IMG/VR virus record: IMGVR_UViG_3300020156_000448
Span: 61,054-125,053 of that record
Reading direction: 5' to 3' (one strand)
Length of the DNA: 64,000 bases
From: a virus
In this document: in pieces, positions 48,595 to 58,846 of the stretch
How the letters are laid out: every line of letters begins with the position of its first letter
Numbering within the stretch: position 1 is the stretch's first letter
Notes under the pieces: model-generated
What the model was told of the DNA's origin: nothing
The model's input: only the letters and a program-made list of their open reading frames with translations
The model's database searches: none
Position numbers and translations under genes: made by a program

Positions 48595-50143
48595 TGTAAA
48601 GAGTCAAATTCTTTATGATCCAGCAACTTATGGAGAGTATTTCCAAAGCTGTATGGATGCAATTGACAATCATACCACAGTAGTTGTAAAAGATCACGAG
48701 ATGACCCCTGCCTTCCAGAAGGGTTATTGGGATGGTATGATACACTTGTTTAATTCATGCACCATGAATAAGAATAATCTTGGTGCCTTTGAGTTTTACA
48801 CGGGAAAATTAAGAACCGTACTCGAAATCCTTCGCCGTTTCGGGTATACTGTAGAATTTATTGATAATCGGTATAGACCCGAAACGGGAAGAATCGAATA
48901 TGAATGGAATGAAAAATTCCCACCCTATGACTTCCAAGAAGAAATTATAAATACTGCCGTAGCAAAAAATAGAGGCATTATTAAATTGGCAACTGGCGGG
49001 GGTAAAACCAACGTTGCTGCTGGGGTAATCCAAAAACTTGGCGTAGCTCCCTTTATATTTTTTGTAACCACCAAAGACCTTATGGATCAGGCATATAAGC
49101 GTTTTAAAAGCCTATTAAAAACCGATAAGATTGGCAGAATTGGTGATGGTCATTGTGAAATTTACGATGTAAACGTTTGTACGATCCAGACATGCGTAAT
49201 GGCGTTTGGGAAAGAAGAAGAATATCTTGCTCAGCAAAAGAAAATGAGTTCTCTTCTTGAAGGCGGCAAGACATCTAAAGAAAAATTAGTTAGTGCAGAA
49301 CGCTATCAAGACATTAGAGACTTGGTAATAAATGCAGAAGGCATTATATTTGACGAAATTCACCATGCAGCAAGTGATACTTGTCGTATGATTCTAGAGT
49401 TCTGTGATAAAGCTTTATTTAGATACGGTCTTGGAGCCACTGTGGAACGAGATGATGGTTTAGATAAAGTTATCGAAGCCCTATTTGGTGACTATATTTG
49501 CAATATATCTTTATCATATTTGATTAAGCGTGGGTTCTTAATCCCGCCAACCATATTTATGGTTCCTCAAAAAGATGACTTAGGAATGTGTGAGAATTAT
49601 CAAACAGAATACAAAACATACGTTACAGAAAATCACACAAGAAATCAAAAAATAGCCCAATGCGCTGCTGCTGCAATTGGTGGCGGTCTTCAAACCTTAG
49701 TTCTAGTAAGGTATATTCCCCACGGGGAAAAATTAGAGAAGATGATTAATAATATTGCAGGAGAAGGTTCTGCTATATTATTGCATGGAACTTTATCAAG
49801 CGCAAAACGAAAAGAATTAATTGGTAAAATGCAGTCCAAAGAGTTGAAGTGCATTATTGCTACATCTTTAGCAGATGAAGGACTTGATATTCAGTGCTTA
49901 CAATGCTTAGTGCTTGCTGGATCAGGGAAATCCTTTGTAAAAACAATTCAAAGGATTGGACGTGTAATTCGTCTTGATCCAGATAATCCCAATAAAGTGG
50001 CTATTGTATATGATTTTATGGATTTAGCTTCAAAGATTCTAAAGAAGCATTCATTACGACGCATGGCAATTTATTTGGAAGAAGAAATGTTTAAAGTTAT
50101 TGATATGCGCAAACAAGCGATAAAATCGCGTAAGGTATTTTAA
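48551..50143 (+). CDS. UvsW-like superfamily 2 helicase
   Basis: 530 residues. N-terminal 100 residues resemble the T4 UvsW DNA-binding part ([14 protein letters not shown]). Helicase motifs follow: [12 protein letters not shown] (Q-like), Walker [15 protein letters not shown] (146-158), motif [11 protein letters not shown], motif [35 protein letters not shown] and QRIGRVIR. UvsW-type enzymes reverse stalled forks, migrate branches and unwind R-loops, and cooperate with RecA-type recombinases. The GTG start at 48551 gives the complete N-terminal domain; translation is likely coupled to the small gene overlapping it. Confidence 0.88.
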   Translation: MTEAASVIVKIRIGNVKSQILYDPATYGEYFQSCMDAIDNHTTVVVKDHEMTPAFQKGYWDGMIHLFNSCTMNKNNLGAFEFYTGKLRTVLEILRRFGYTVEFIDNRYRPETGRIEYEWNEKFPPYDFQEEIINTAVAKNRGIIKLATGGGKTNVAAGVIQKLGVAPFIFFVTTKDLMDQAYKRFKSLLKTDKIGRIGDGHCEIYDVNVCTIQTCVMAFGKEEEYLAQQKKMSSLLEGGKTSKEKLVSAERYQDIRDLVINAEGIIFDEIHHAASDTCRMILEFCDKALFRYGLGATVERDDGLDKVIEALFGDYICNISLSYLIKRGFLIPPTIFMVPQKDDLGMCENYQTEYKTYVTENHTRNQKIAQCAAAAIGGGLQTLVLVRYIPHGEKLEKMINNIAGEGSAILLHGTLSSAKRKELIGKMQSKELKCIIATSLADEGLDIQCLQCLVLAGSGKSFVKTIQRIGRVIRLDPDNPNKVAIVYDFMDLASKILKKHSLRRMAIYLEEEMFKVIDMRKQAIKSRKVF

Positions 50144-50156
50144 GAGAGGTAAGAAC

Positions 50157-51185
50157 ATGGACTTTTACGAAATACTTGGCGTGACTCCAGAATCTTCTGA
50201 AGAAGAAATTAAAAAAGCTTACAGAAGTCTGAGTAAAAAATATCATCCTGATTTAAATCCTAATAATCCAGAAGCTGAAGCTAAGATGAAAGAAATTTCT
50301 GAAGCATATACTGTGCTATCTAATCCTGATAAGCGCAGAGAATATGATATGCGCGGCAATGGTGGATTTGATTTTAGAGGAGGTAATCCATTTACTTCCG
50401 GCTTTGCAGACTTTTTTGATCTAAATGATATTATGAACCAAGCTTACAGTAATGTAAGGAGACAGCAAGCTGCCGTATTCCCAGTCACATTAACATTCAA
50501 TGAAACGTTCTTTGGTACAACGAAAAAAATTGCTTTAAAAAATATCAAAGCAAAATGTCATGCTTGCAATGGTCTTGGAACTGCTGATGGCAGTAATCCT
50601 AAATGCGTAAAGTGTAGCGGCACAGGACAGGTTAGGAAGCTTCAGCGAAATGCTATGATGCAAGTGGTTACATCTGTTGCGTGTGACGATTGCCAAGGGA
50701 AAGGCGTTGGGAAAATCGATCACCCGTGCTCTGATTGTACTGGCAATGGGTATCTTCTAACAAATCACGAAATTCATGTGGAATTCCCTTCAGGGACAAA
50801 GGTTGGTGATAAGTTAGTCCTGAATGGAAGAGGTCATTATGACAGATCGGGATTTACTAATGATTTAGTAATAGCTGTTACAGAGGTTATTAACGATACT
50901 CCGTATTCAAGATATAGAGAAGATTTGTTTTTAGAGGTTTCTTTGCCACTTCATGAGGTAATTGGTAAAGAATTTATTGAAGTGTCTCACTTAGATGGAA
51001 AGAAATACCAAATATCTCCAAATAGCGGAAATGATGTATCGCAGTTTTCAGGACAGGGATTTGGTGGCAGACATCCTGGAATTAAGGGTAATTTCGTAGT
51101 AAAATTAAATATTAAAATGCCTAAGAATATCGAAGCTGAAAAGCTTAATAAGCTTAAGCAATTACTGAATGATGCTGAGTATTAA
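50157..51185 (+). CDS. dnaJ: DnaJ co-chaperone
   Basis: 342 residues, type I DnaJ. The J domain has HPD at 30-32 (KKYHPDLNP) for stimulating DnaK. A Gly/Phe-rich stretch follows ([20 protein letters not shown]), then four zinc-binding repeats [24 protein letters not shown] and CSDCTGNG, then the substrate-binding C-domains. No phage DnaK is seen, so it would use host DnaK. GAGAGGT precedes the ATG. Helicase, DnaJ and the next gene are tightly spaced in one transcript. Confidence 0.92.
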   Translation: MDFYEILGVTPESSEEEIKKAYRSLSKKYHPDLNPNNPEAEAKMKEISEAYTVLSNPDKRREYDMRGNGGFDFRGGNPFTSGFADFFDLNDIMNQAYSNVRRQQAAVFPVTLTFNETFFGTTKKIALKNIKAKCHACNGLGTADGSNPKCVKCSGTGQVRKLQRNAMMQVVTSVACDDCQGKGVGKIDHPCSDCTGNGYLLTNHEIHVEFPSGTKVGDKLVLNGRGHYDRSGFTNDLVIAVTEVINDTPYSRYREDLFLEVSLPLHEVIGKEFIEVSHLDGKKYQISPNSGNDVSQFSGQGFGGRHPGIKGNFVVKLNIKMPKNIEAEKLNKLKQLLNDAEY

Positions 51186-53893
51186 TGGATATCGTTTACG
51201 ATTCTCAAACCAAAAGAATTCTTAATTATTACAACACTAGCGGAGAAGTCAATAGAAACGGTTCCGTAAAGCGCGTTACTGTTTTTAGAGACATGGCTAA
51301 GTTTATTCCTCAAGAAAGAACTGTGGTATGGTCATGGATAACTGCCGAAGAGCAAGTTCGTATACCAGCGCATTTTTATAGCAATTTTAGGAACTACTTC
51401 ATCGTAGAGGATGAAAATCTCCACACTCCCGTAGCAATTAGGTTGAATAATATTATTTATCCTGTAAAACAAGCGGTTCGGGCAGATCATGATCTGCCCA
51501 TAATTTGGCATGGGTTATTTTACGATAGTGTTAGTTATTCTTTAATTAACAGAAAAATGGCTTTTTCATTAGCTGATAGAGGGTACAATCTTCAAGTATT
51601 TCCGATTAAAAGAAGTCCAGATCGTAATGAATTATCTAAAGAAGACTTAGAGAAGCTAATTGAATTAGGCGCGAATAAGCCAAACCTTGCAGAAAGAGAT
51701 TGTATTAGACTACACTGTTACCTTCCCACAGATAGAACACCACCAGCTAAATTTAATATTGCCTATACTATGATGGAGAGTCATGGGGTTAGACCTTTTT
51801 ATATAAGCGCCCTTAACAGTGATTATAATGAATCATGGTTTCCTTGCTTTGTAGAAGGCACCAATATTTTGTTAAAGAATGATATAGAAAAAATTGAAAA
51901 TGTTAAGGTGGCTAAGAGAGCTTATACCAAGCAGGGCAATTATAATAGAGTAATGGTAACAAGTGTAAAGCCATACTCAGGCGAATTAGTTTCTGTAGAT
52001 ACTGCTCTAATGGATCAAAATCTACTTGGAACTGCTGACCATCCTACTTTTTGTGTTAGTTTTTCTTCGAGTGGAGAAATAATAAGAGATGGAATTAAGC
52101 CATTAAAAGAATTAACCCAACAGGACTGGCTTATGTATCCAAGAGAGAAGATAAATTATTCTCTTGAAGAATTCTCTTTGAGCGATATGTTGAAAAAGAA
52201 TTTAGGTCGATCCAAAACCGTTGAAACTTATAGAGACAAGATTGTAATTACATGTAAAGATTATGTTTATAATCACATGTTGGAAGAGTTGACTAAGTAT
52301 CCATTTTTAATGAGTGGATCGAATATTATTAATGATAAAATGATTGTTAATGATGAGTTTATTCAACTTTTAGCAATGGTATTTGAAATTAGTTTTGATC
52401 AGACTAAAAAAGGCACTTTCGTATTTACGTTCAAAAAAAGCGAAAGCGAGATGGCTCAGCAAATGAGCCAACTTATAACTAATTGTTTTGGGATTCTTAA
52501 TAAAGTTAAACCGTTCAAAAGTCAGTACTTGGTTTTTGTTTATTCGGAAGTATTTATTGAAATCATGAGTTGCCTCTTGATGGCTCTTGATGAAAAAGCT
52601 AAATTTGATATCTTTGGTCAGCTTAATGAAAGGCAGTTAAAATTATTTTTAGATACTCTATTTTCTACACAAAGCAAAACTGCTAAAGGGAAAGTTAAAT
52701 ATTTAGGCTCCAAATATAGAATTAATTATCTTACAAGGATTCTTCTTAATTTAGGTATATTTCCTACAATCAGCAGAACAGAAGTTGATAATATGAATCA
52801 ATTGGAATTATCGTGGGATCAAAGTTCTTTATTAGTAAAGGAGAATCCTGAAAATTCCCGTTCTGCGCACCATGTAGCTACGGATGAATATGTGTACTTT
52901 AAGGTGATCGGGAAAAAGACACTATCTGTAAAAGATTTTCCTGTATATAATCTGGAAGTTAAAAAAGACAATACCTATATCGCCAATTTTGTGTCTGTGC
53001 ATAACTGTAATTTTAATATCAAGGGCTTTGTTGACGCTGGCTTACAAAAACCTACCCAACACATGCCTTTGGCAATAGATCATAAAAAGTTTGTCCCTGG
53101 ATTAGAGCGCGTAGAGGATGTAAATTTTCATATCTTGAATCCGAAGCCTGATAGATTTCCAGCAAGACCTCAAGGGTTTAAGTTTTTAGCCATTTTTAGG
53201 TACTCTTATAGAAAGGGACCAGACCTACTAATAAAAGCCTTTAGAAAGGCGTTTAAAGCCACTGATGATGTATCCTTGATCATCTTTAGCCGATCATATT
53301 TAGGAAACGTAGAAAACGACTCTATAAATACGACAGAAGCAACTTTAGCTGATTTATCTAAGTGGGTGGCTGAAGATGAAAATTCTGCCCCAATATATTG
53401 GTGTAGAGATTATTTACCTGATGAATTAATGCCAAATCTTTACGGATGGGCAGACTGTTTTGTTAGCACTTCTCGCGGAGAGGGCTTTGGACTTCCTCCA
53501 ATTGAAGCTGCTGCTTGCAAGATTCCTGTTATTGCTCCTAATCATTCCGCTATGGGAGATTATATGAATAATGAAAATGGCTATGTAATAGAATTAGATG
53601 GATTACAATCTTGCGGAATGATGGTAAAAGATGGGAATAAATTAAAATACCAAGGTCCAGACCCAAATTGGGCTGGGTGGATAACCCCAGGATATGTAAA
53701 TCAGGAATTTCCAATATGGGGAGAATCTGCTGTAAAACAAACCGCTGAGCTTATGCAGAGTGTAATTGAAAACCCAGCAGAAGCTCAGCGAAGAGCAGAA
53801 ATTTTTTATCAATTTGTATTGGATAATTATACTTGGGAAAAGGCGATTGATAGAATTGGAAACAGACTTAATGAGATTAAGAAGAAAATCTAG
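51185..53893 (+). CDS. glycosyltransferase (GT4-like) interrupted by an intein
   Basis: 902 residues before splicing, about 515 after. Residues 1-220 are the N-terminal extein with IPAHFYSNFRNYFIVEDEN. The C-extein from C608 carries the GT-B nucleotide-sugar domain: GFKFLAIFRYSYRKGPDLL, IYWCRDYLPDELMPNLYGWA and the typical SRGEGFGLPPIEAAA. The intein occupies residues 221-607. Start ATG overlaps the DnaJ stop (TAATG). A perfect 20-base palindrome is at codons 99-105. The gene ends 17 bases inside the oppositely oriented gmd gene. Probably acts with the adjacent glycan genes. Confidence 0.85.
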   Translation: MDIVYDSQTKRILNYYNTSGEVNRNGSVKRVTVFRDMAKFIPQERTVVWSWITAEEQVRIPAHFYSNFRNYFIVEDENLHTPVAIRLNNIIYPVKQAVRADHDLPIIWHGLFYDSVSYSLINRKMAFSLADRGYNLQVFPIKRSPDRNELSKEDLEKLIELGANKPNLAERDCIRLHCYLPTDRTPPAKFNIAYTMMESHGVRPFYISALNSDYNESWFPCFVEGTNILLKNDIEKIENVKVAKRAYTKQGNYNRVMVTSVKPYSGELVSVDTALMDQNLLGTADHPTFCVSFSSSGEIIRDGIKPLKELTQQDWLMYPREKINYSLEEFSLSDMLKKNLGRSKTVETYRDKIVITCKDYVYNHMLEELTKYPFLMSGSNIINDKMIVNDEFIQLLAMVFEISFDQTKKGTFVFTFKKSESEMAQQMSQLITNCFGILNKVKPFKSQYLVFVYSEVFIEIMSCLLMALDEKAKFDIFGQLNERQLKLFLDTLFSTQSKTAKGKVKYLGSKYRINYLTRILLNLGIFPTISRTEVDNMNQLELSWDQSSLLVKENPENSRSAHHVATDEYVYFKVIGKKTLSVKDFPVYNLEVKKDNTYIANFVSVHNCNFNIKGFVDAGLQKPTQHMPLAIDHKKFVPGLERVEDVNFHILNPKPDRFPARPQGFKFLAIFRYSYRKGPDLLIKAFRKAFKATDDVSLIIFSRSYLGNVENDSINTTEATLADLSKWVAEDENSAPIYWCRDYLPDELMPNLYGWADCFVSTSRGEGFGLPPIEAAACKIPVIAPNHSAMGDYMNNENGYVIELDGLQSCGMMVKDGNKLKYQGPDPNWAGWITPGYVNQEFPIWGESAVKQTAELMQSVIENPAEAQRRAEIFYQFVLDNYTWEKAIDRIGNRLNEIKKKI
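51480..51499. repeat. perfect 20-base palindrome in the intein-bearing gene
   Basis: Each half is 10 bases (GGGCAGATCA and its complement), at codons 99-105 of the N-extein. Confidence 0.85.
51845..53005 (+). other. intein in the glycosyltransferase, with degenerate endonuclease region
   Basis: 387 residues. Splice junction Cys221 starts block A (CFVEGTNILLKN); block B is LLGTADHPTFCV; block F is YNLEVKKDNTYIANFVSVHN and the last residues are His606-Asn607, followed by Cys608. All residues needed for splicing are present. The centre has the LAGLIDADG-type layout (about 389-410 and 488-500: EFIQLLAMVFEISFDQ and LFLDTLFSTQSK) but both expected acidic residues are lost, so homing activity is doubtful. 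Removing the intein joins NESWFP to CNFNIKGF. Confidence 0.88.
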
Positions 53894-54863
53894 CTATTGC
53901 TTCTGTTGTAATATCTGAATTCACCATTTGCTCTACAAGTTGTTTAAAGGTGAATTCGGGTTGCCATCCAAGCTTTTGTCTAATTTTGGTACTATCCCCA
54001 ACAAGTAAATCTACTTCTGCGGGACGCATAAACTTTGCATCTTGTTTTACAAATCTTTCCCAGTTAGGCTCATCAATACACTCAAAAGCCACTTGTAGAA
54101 AATCGCGCACAGAATGAGTTTCACCTGTGGCTACTACGTAATCATCTGGCTCATCGCATTCAAGCATCATTATCATTGCGCGGCAATAATCTTGAGCATG
54201 ACCCCAATCCCGTTTAGCATCTAAATTACCCAGAGTAATTGTTTGCTTTCGATCATAATAAATCTTTGCAATAGCTTTCGTGATTTTTCGGGTTACGAAT
54301 TCTTCACCTCTTGTTGGTGATTCATGATTAAATAGAATCCCGTTACTAGCGAACATACCATAGCTTTCACGATAGTTAACAGTCATGTTGTAACCAAAGC
54401 ATTTTGCCACTCCGTAAGGGCTTCTTGGATAAAATGGAGTTTGTTCTGTTTGTGGAACTTCTCTAACTTTTCCAAACATCTCTGAAGAGCTAGCCTGATA
54501 GAATTTAATCTTCTTGTTGAGAATTCGAATAGCTTCTAAGCAATTAAGTGTTCCCATGCTAACCACATTTGATGTTAGGATAGGTTGATTCCATGATTCT
54601 CCAACAAAAGATTGTGCCGCCAAATTATAAAAATGATCAGGATTCGCTGTTTCAATAGCATTGATGATTGAACTCTGATCGGTAACATCTCCGTAAAGAA
54701 GATGGAAATTTTCATTTGTCATCAAGTCTTGAATCCTTTGAAGATTATGGTTCGCTGTTCTTCTGGAGATTCCATATACTGTATAGCCCTTAGCTAAGAG
54801 TAGTCTTGACAAAATGCTTCCATCCATGCCAGTAACGCCAGTAATTAAGGCTGTCTTATTCAT
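53877..54863 (-). CDS. gmd: GDP-mannose 4,6-dehydratase
   Basis: 328 residues. SDR motifs: NADP-binding TGVTGMDGS, catalytic SSSEMFG and YGVAK (Tyr-x-x-x-Lys), plus NHESPTRGEEFVTRKI and FMRPAEVDLLVGD, all characteristic of GMD. Converts GDP-mannose to GDP-4-keto-6-deoxymannose, the precursor of GDP-fucose, rhamnose and perosamine. Its end overlaps the glycosyltransferase tail by 17 bases tail to tail. Followed by methyltransferase and pyruvyltransferase-like genes in the same direction. Confidence 0.93.
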   Translation of the reverse strand: MNKTALITGVTGMDGSILSRLLLAKGYTVYGISRRTANHNLQRIQDLMTNENFHLLYGDVTDQSSIINAIETANPDHFYNLAAQSFVGESWNQPILTSNVVSMGTLNCLEAIRILNKKIKFYQASSSEMFGKVREVPQTEQTPFYPRSPYGVAKCFGYNMTVNYRESYGMFASNGILFNHESPTRGEEFVTRKITKAIAKIYYDRKQTITLGNLDAKRDWGHAQDYCRAMIMMLECDEPDDYVVATGETHSVRDFLQVAFECIDEPNWERFVKQDAKFMRPAEVDLLVGDSTKIRQKLGWQPEFTFKQLVEQMVNSDITTEAIARFSS

Positions 54864-55339
54864 TATTTATTCTTTCTAATAAAGAAGTCATATCCATCAA
54901 CTTCTCTATGTTCACCAATTTTGTTTTTTAATTCTTCTAAACTGTAGGAATTTATCCACCAGTTAGCTTCCCTATTATTAGGATGTTTGTCTTTAGTGTT
55001 ATAGGAACATATAAGTAAGTTACATGTGTCTAAATGGTTGTCTAAAAATTCTGTTGCATTTATGTATTCTAAAATTCCAAGACCGATAATTATGTCAGCA
55101 TTTTTTAATACAAGTTTATTTATGTCTATGTTTACATCTGGATCACCAATTAAGTCATATCCTGTATAACTTCTATGGGGTAAAATTTCTTTTAATTTTT
55201 TGGTTCCGCATCCGATATCAGATACATCTCCAATATAATTACCCATAATATCTTTATACAGCTTTTTTAGAGCAATGGCTCTATCGTAGAATCCATTATT
55301 CCAGCCACTATGTTGTTTCCAGCTTTCTAATTTTTTCAT
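54863..55339 (-). CDS. small SAM-dependent methyltransferase
   Basis: 158 residues. SAM-binding motif I SDIGCGTKKLKE and motif II YTGYDLIGD, followed by IIIGLGILEYINA (motif IV region). Short for a class I methyltransferase but complete in its core. Overlaps gmd and the next gene's end, so coupled. Perhaps methylates a sugar. Confidence 0.75.
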   Translation of the reverse strand: MKKLESWKQHSGWNNGFYDRAIALKKLYKDIMGNYIGDVSDIGCGTKKLKEILPHRSYTGYDLIGDPDVNIDINKLVLKNADIIIGLGILEYINATEFLDNHLDTCNLLICSYNTKDKHPNNREANWWINSYSLEELKNKIGEHREVDGYDFFIRKNK

Positions 55340-56132
55340 TCAATATTTCTCTCATTAAATCAATATTATTAATGTGCCTACTTTCTTGAAAATCATCACA
55401 TTTAAATCTATAATTGAAAGACTCGTAGCTTTTACCTGACTTGAAAGCCGCGATAGTGGAATGAAGCTTCATTGTAAACATAAAATTAACATTTTCTTTT
55501 ATAAAACGTACATATTCTGGATAAGGTAGAACATCTAGACATGGCGCATTCGGAAAATCTTTTTTCATTAAAATTTTATCTTCTGGACAAACAGGCATAA
55601 GAATCAACGACTCTCCATTTGTCATTTGATAAATACGATCCTTTATTGCTTTTGTATCATATCTTCCAGGACTCTCTCCATAACTTGCAGCATAGTTAAA
55701 TTTACCATACTCGCCATACTTTGTTGCTCCTAATAATAAATCATCAGCTAAAGCCGAATCTCCAGAAATTGATCCAAATTTTATTTTTTCTAAAGTTTTA
55801 ATTCCTCTAACAAAAAAATCTTCTTCTTTAAAATACTCTGGTATAAGTGGAATCCAATTATAATTTTCAGTGCAGTCTATCTCATCATAACCGACGCCGA
55901 ATGCAAATGTACTTTTGATATTATTGACTTTTATATTCTCAACAAAATATTTGAAAGCATTTTCCTTCTGATTGGTTATAAGACTTCCCCCTCCCAGTAC
56001 AGCTAACTTACATCCCTTCGGGTTTGTTGTTATATATTTTCTATAGTTTGGAGATAGTGACAAAACGAATGATCTAAAAACTGCATCATCCCCCATATTA
56101 TGCCCAGTAGGATATCCGTGATAATAAATCAT
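55308..56132 (-). CDS. polysaccharide pyruvyl transferase-like protein
   Basis: 274 residues with family hallmarks: GHNMGDDAVFRSFV (the NxGDD loop), LAVLGGGSLITN, FAFGVGYDEID, PVCPEDKILMKKDF and MFTMKLHSTIAAFKSGK. Such enzymes add ketal pyruvate to exopolysaccharide sugars. An odd length for the family (many are about 320-380) but motifs are present. Sits between two methyltransferase genes. Confidence 0.7.
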   Translation of the reverse strand: MIYYHGYPTGHNMGDDAVFRSFVLSLSPNYRKYITTNPKGCKLAVLGGGSLITNQKENAFKYFVENIKVNNIKSTFAFGVGYDEIDCTENYNWIPLIPEYFKEEDFFVRGIKTLEKIKFGSISGDSALADDLLLGATKYGEYGKFNYAASYGESPGRYDTKAIKDRIYQMTNGESLILMPVCPEDKILMKKDFPNAPCLDVLPYPEYVRFIKENVNFMFTMKLHSTIAAFKSGKSYESFNYRFKCDDFQESRHINNIDLMREILNEKIRKLETT

Positions 56133-56133
56133 A

Positions 56134-56829
56134 CTACTCTGGCTTCTTTAAGAAAAATATGCACGAAGTAAATTGGAAGTTTCCAATGTTGTGTTTATCG
56201 CAATTATTGAAGTCAAATGAGGTCTCTCCTATTAACTCACATCCAGAAGGATCAATTAATCTTTCCTTTAGTGATGCGTTGTCGTAGAAATATCCCCCTC
56301 TCACCCAATTATGAGAGGCGCAAGCATCCGTTCCTATAATAATAGTTCCTCCAGGTTTACAGACTCTAGATGCCTCAATAATAGCTTTTGTGTCTCCTTG
56401 ATGTATGTGTTCAATTGCAGAAAAGGAAACAACGATATCTGCTGAATCATCCGCATAAGTTAAACTTGTCATATCTTGAAATTCACACGTTAACCGCTCA
56501 GGATTAATGGCAGATTTTTTCCATAATTTAGTCCAATAATCTAAGTCTCCCAAATCTCCCCACCCAAGAAATACGTCACTTGCAAAAACCTTTGATGCGT
56601 CCTTGGTTAAGTAGGAACAGAAAAGGGAGTCTCTTGCTCCCAATTCATAAACTACCTTGTCTTTAAAGTCTACGTTATATAGAGAAACGGCGCAATCAAA
56701 ACTGCGTCCATACTTATGCCATTTGGCATCTTCTAAGCAGAATTTTTTATAGGCATCTTCAATTTCTCGCACTTTAGGAAATTGAGAGTAGGTTGCTTCT
56801 TGGTTGTAATACTGATTGAGATGAATCAT
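56134..56829 (-). CDS. SAM-dependent methyltransferase (Methyltransf_11-like)
   Basis: About 231 residues from the ATG at 56829, which has AAGGA nine bases upstream; an in-frame start at 56880 would lie in the previous gene. Motif I VVYELGARDSLF, later DDSADIVVSFSAIEHIHQGD and CKPGGTIIIGTD, a standard class I methyltransferase. The target is unknown, but the neighbours make a glycan substrate likely. Confidence 0.8.
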   Translation of the reverse strand: MIHLNQYYNQEATYSQFPKVREIEDAYKKFCLEDAKWHKYGRSFDCAVSLYNVDFKDKVVYELGARDSLFCSYLTKDASKVFASDVFLGWGDLGDLDYWTKLWKKSAINPERLTCEFQDMTSLTYADDSADIVVSFSAIEHIHQGDTKAIIEASRVCKPGGTIIIGTDACASHNWVRGGYFYDNASLKERLIDPSGCELIGETSFDFNNCDKHNIGNFQFTSCIFFLKKPE

Positions 56830-56831
56830 AA

Positions 56832-57809
56832 CTAAATGTCCTTTATGCCGTTTAATATTGTTGTTGCCCAGTGGTCCCATGTAAGCTTGCTTAAGGCTGT
56901 TTTTCTTCCATGCTCTTTAATATCATTATAACTATTGTAATTAATAAGAATATTATCAAGTTGTTTAGCTGCTATTTCTGAATCCCAATCCAAAACAACA
57001 CAGTCTTTTTGTAAGTCTAAAACTTTATCTAAATCCTTCACATGGTCTATCGCGAGTAGTCCGCCGCTTCCAAGAATTTGGCAAACCCTCTCATTGATGT
57101 ACTGCGAGCCATCTGGTCTTACATGTGTGCAAATATTAATTTTGCTATTGTGAAAGACTTTGTTAGAATTCTCAAAACTAACCCAGCCTTTATAATTGTC
57201 AGGAAATATGTTTTTAAAACTTTCCGATCCGTAGATATTTACTTTTCTGTGAGGAAGAGCTTCTATGATCGATGTAAGGAGTTTTTTCCTATCATAATGA
57301 TGATATTTAAAGAGGGGGTCTGTATATAAATTAGTACAAACAATACTTATATCACATGTATAGTCGTCATCTTTGGCTGGGAAATGGATTTCTGGATCAA
57401 ACCCTGGAGGACAATAAAGTGCGTTGCATCCAAAATAATTATAACGACTTACCGAGTCAGCGCAACAACTAAATGCCATATCCAGTAAAGCACATTTTTC
57501 TGGCATCTCTTTATGAACCTGCCATTGAAATGGGTCATCCCAAGAGTAAAGTATATGCTTGCATTTAATATTTTTCTTTATATAAGACAACTGCTTTGCG
57601 CTAAGCGTTTCTGCTCTCCACCATAGAACTACATCAGGATTTTGAGACTTCAAATCTTTTAATATTTGAACATGATGAGTTTTGCCTATCTCAGTTCTAT
57701 ATTGATAAGCGGGAATAAAATCCACTTGCACCCCAAGCTTCTCAAGAGCCTTTGATGCTCCTAAGAAACCATCCGCCAAGTGAAAGGCTCCCACTAAACT
57801 TATCTTCAT
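56832..57809 (-). CDS. CgeB-like glycosyltransferase
   Basis: 325 residues with a GT-B layout. N-terminal MKISLVGAFHLADGFLGAS, DVVLWWRAETLS and HILYSWDDPFQWQ, then the C-terminal SKINICTHVRPDGSQYINER and ILGSGGLLAIDH, features of the CgeB/GT-1-like family in surface polysaccharide clusters. GGAGC precedes the ATG. It shares a divergent promoter gap (57810-57880) with the plus-strand glycosyltransferase. Acceptor and donor sugar cannot be read from the sequence. Confidence 0.75.
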   Translation of the reverse strand: MKISLVGAFHLADGFLGASKALEKLGVQVDFIPAYQYRTEIGKTHHVQILKDLKSQNPDVVLWWRAETLSAKQLSYIKKNIKCKHILYSWDDPFQWQVHKEMPEKCALLDMAFSCCADSVSRYNYFGCNALYCPPGFDPEIHFPAKDDDYTCDISIVCTNLYTDPLFKYHHYDRKKLLTSIIEALPHRKVNIYGSESFKNIFPDNYKGWVSFENSNKVFHNSKINICTHVRPDGSQYINERVCQILGSGGLLAIDHVKDLDKVLDLQKDCVVLDWDSEIAAKQLDNILINYNSYNDIKEHGRKTALSKLTWDHWATTILNGIKDI

Positions 57810-57880
57810 TAAATAGCTCCAGTTAATATTATAGTTTATATACGCTGTGGACGTATAATAATACCAGTGAGGTCAATCAA
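57810..57880. promoter_or_regulatory. divergent promoter gap between two glycosyltransferase genes
   Basis: A 71-base A+T-rich spacer between the leftward CgeB-like gene and the rightward GT unit. TATAAT words are present on both strands (plus near 57855, minus near 57829), but no good -35 box is seen at standard spacing. It must contain the promoters of both units. Confidence 0.45.
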
Positions 57881-58846
57881 ATGAAATTAACTTGCATAAC
57901 TAATAAGGGCTGGAGCGGTGTAGTAGAAGCTCTTAATACCACAGTAAAAATTGTCGGCAGCGGCAGATGCTTGTGGGTTGATGATGATATAAGAAACAAT
58001 TTTAGAATATTCAATATACTTAATGAGATCGAATCTGATATCATACTGGTTGGCGGTTATGGACCGATAATTAATGGTTTAATTAATACGGGAGCAAACA
58101 AGAAAAGCAAGGTTGTAGTGCTTTGGTGTAGTAACATTCTTCAGAGTGAACTGACTGGTGAAATGGATCAATTTAACATGATTTTATCAATGTTAAGAGC
58201 AAAAAGGATTCATTCATTGGCTTTTATTGAAAAAGAATCCTATGTAGCAATGAAGAATCTTTTTCCTAAAGAAAATTTTTCCTACATGCCTGTCGTTCCT
58301 ATTGATAGGAACGTTGAAAATAAGGCTGTATTTCCAGATGATTCTTTTAACGTCGATGTTTTTTGCACGCCCGATGGTAGAAAAAATATCTATAATCAAT
58401 TGCTTGCCTTGCACGATATCTCCAAAGTACATGTTAATTATAGTAAGCCAAGTTATGTAAACTTGGTAAAAAACTTTCCAGGTATTATTAACCACGGAAG
58501 AATGAGCCTTTCTGATTTGGACACTTATAGTGCTGGAATGAATCTATGTTCCCAAGTTAGTATGAATGAATCATTTAATTATGTTGCCGCTGATCATATG
58601 TACATGGGAGTTCCCGTATTGGCTTCTAGGTTTGTTCCAGCAGTGTTTGATACATCCAGCGAATTAATTCATAAACATCTTATTGTCAATAATCCTATGG
58701 ATACTCAAGAGATTAAAGAGAAATCTTTATATATAAAAAACAACAAAGCTTTAAACAAAGAGTTAGGGGAAATTAGTAAGATTGAAATTCAAAAAATTCA
58801 TGAAATAAGAAGAGCCGACTTATTAGAAAGCATTGCGTCCCTATGA
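57881..58846 (+). CDS. glycosyltransferase-like protein (GT4-type)
   Basis: 321 residues. The C-terminal part carries the GT4-type signature NLCSQVSMNESFNYVAADH followed by YMGVPVLASRF, while the N-terminal half is less typical (VSIVGGYGPIINGLINTG-like in the region IILVGGYGPIINGLI). GTGAGGT precedes the ATG. A perfect 9-bp inverted repeat is at 58294-58313. Its stop overlaps the next start (ATGA). First of four consecutive plus-strand glycosyltransferases. Confidence 0.68.
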   Translation: MKLTCITNKGWSGVVEALNTTVKIVGSGRCLWVDDDIRNNFRIFNILNEIESDIILVGGYGPIINGLINTGANKKSKVVVLWCSNILQSELTGEMDQFNMILSMLRAKRIHSLAFIEKESYVAMKNLFPKENFSYMPVVPIDRNVENKAVFPDDSFNVDVFCTPDGRKNIYNQLLALHDISKVHVNYSKPSYVNLVKNFPGIINHGRMSLSDLDTYSAGMNLCSQVSMNESFNYVAADHMYMGVPVLASRFVPAVFDTSSELIHKHLIVNNPMDTQEIKEKSLYIKNNKALNKELGEISKIEIQKIHEIRRADLLESIASL

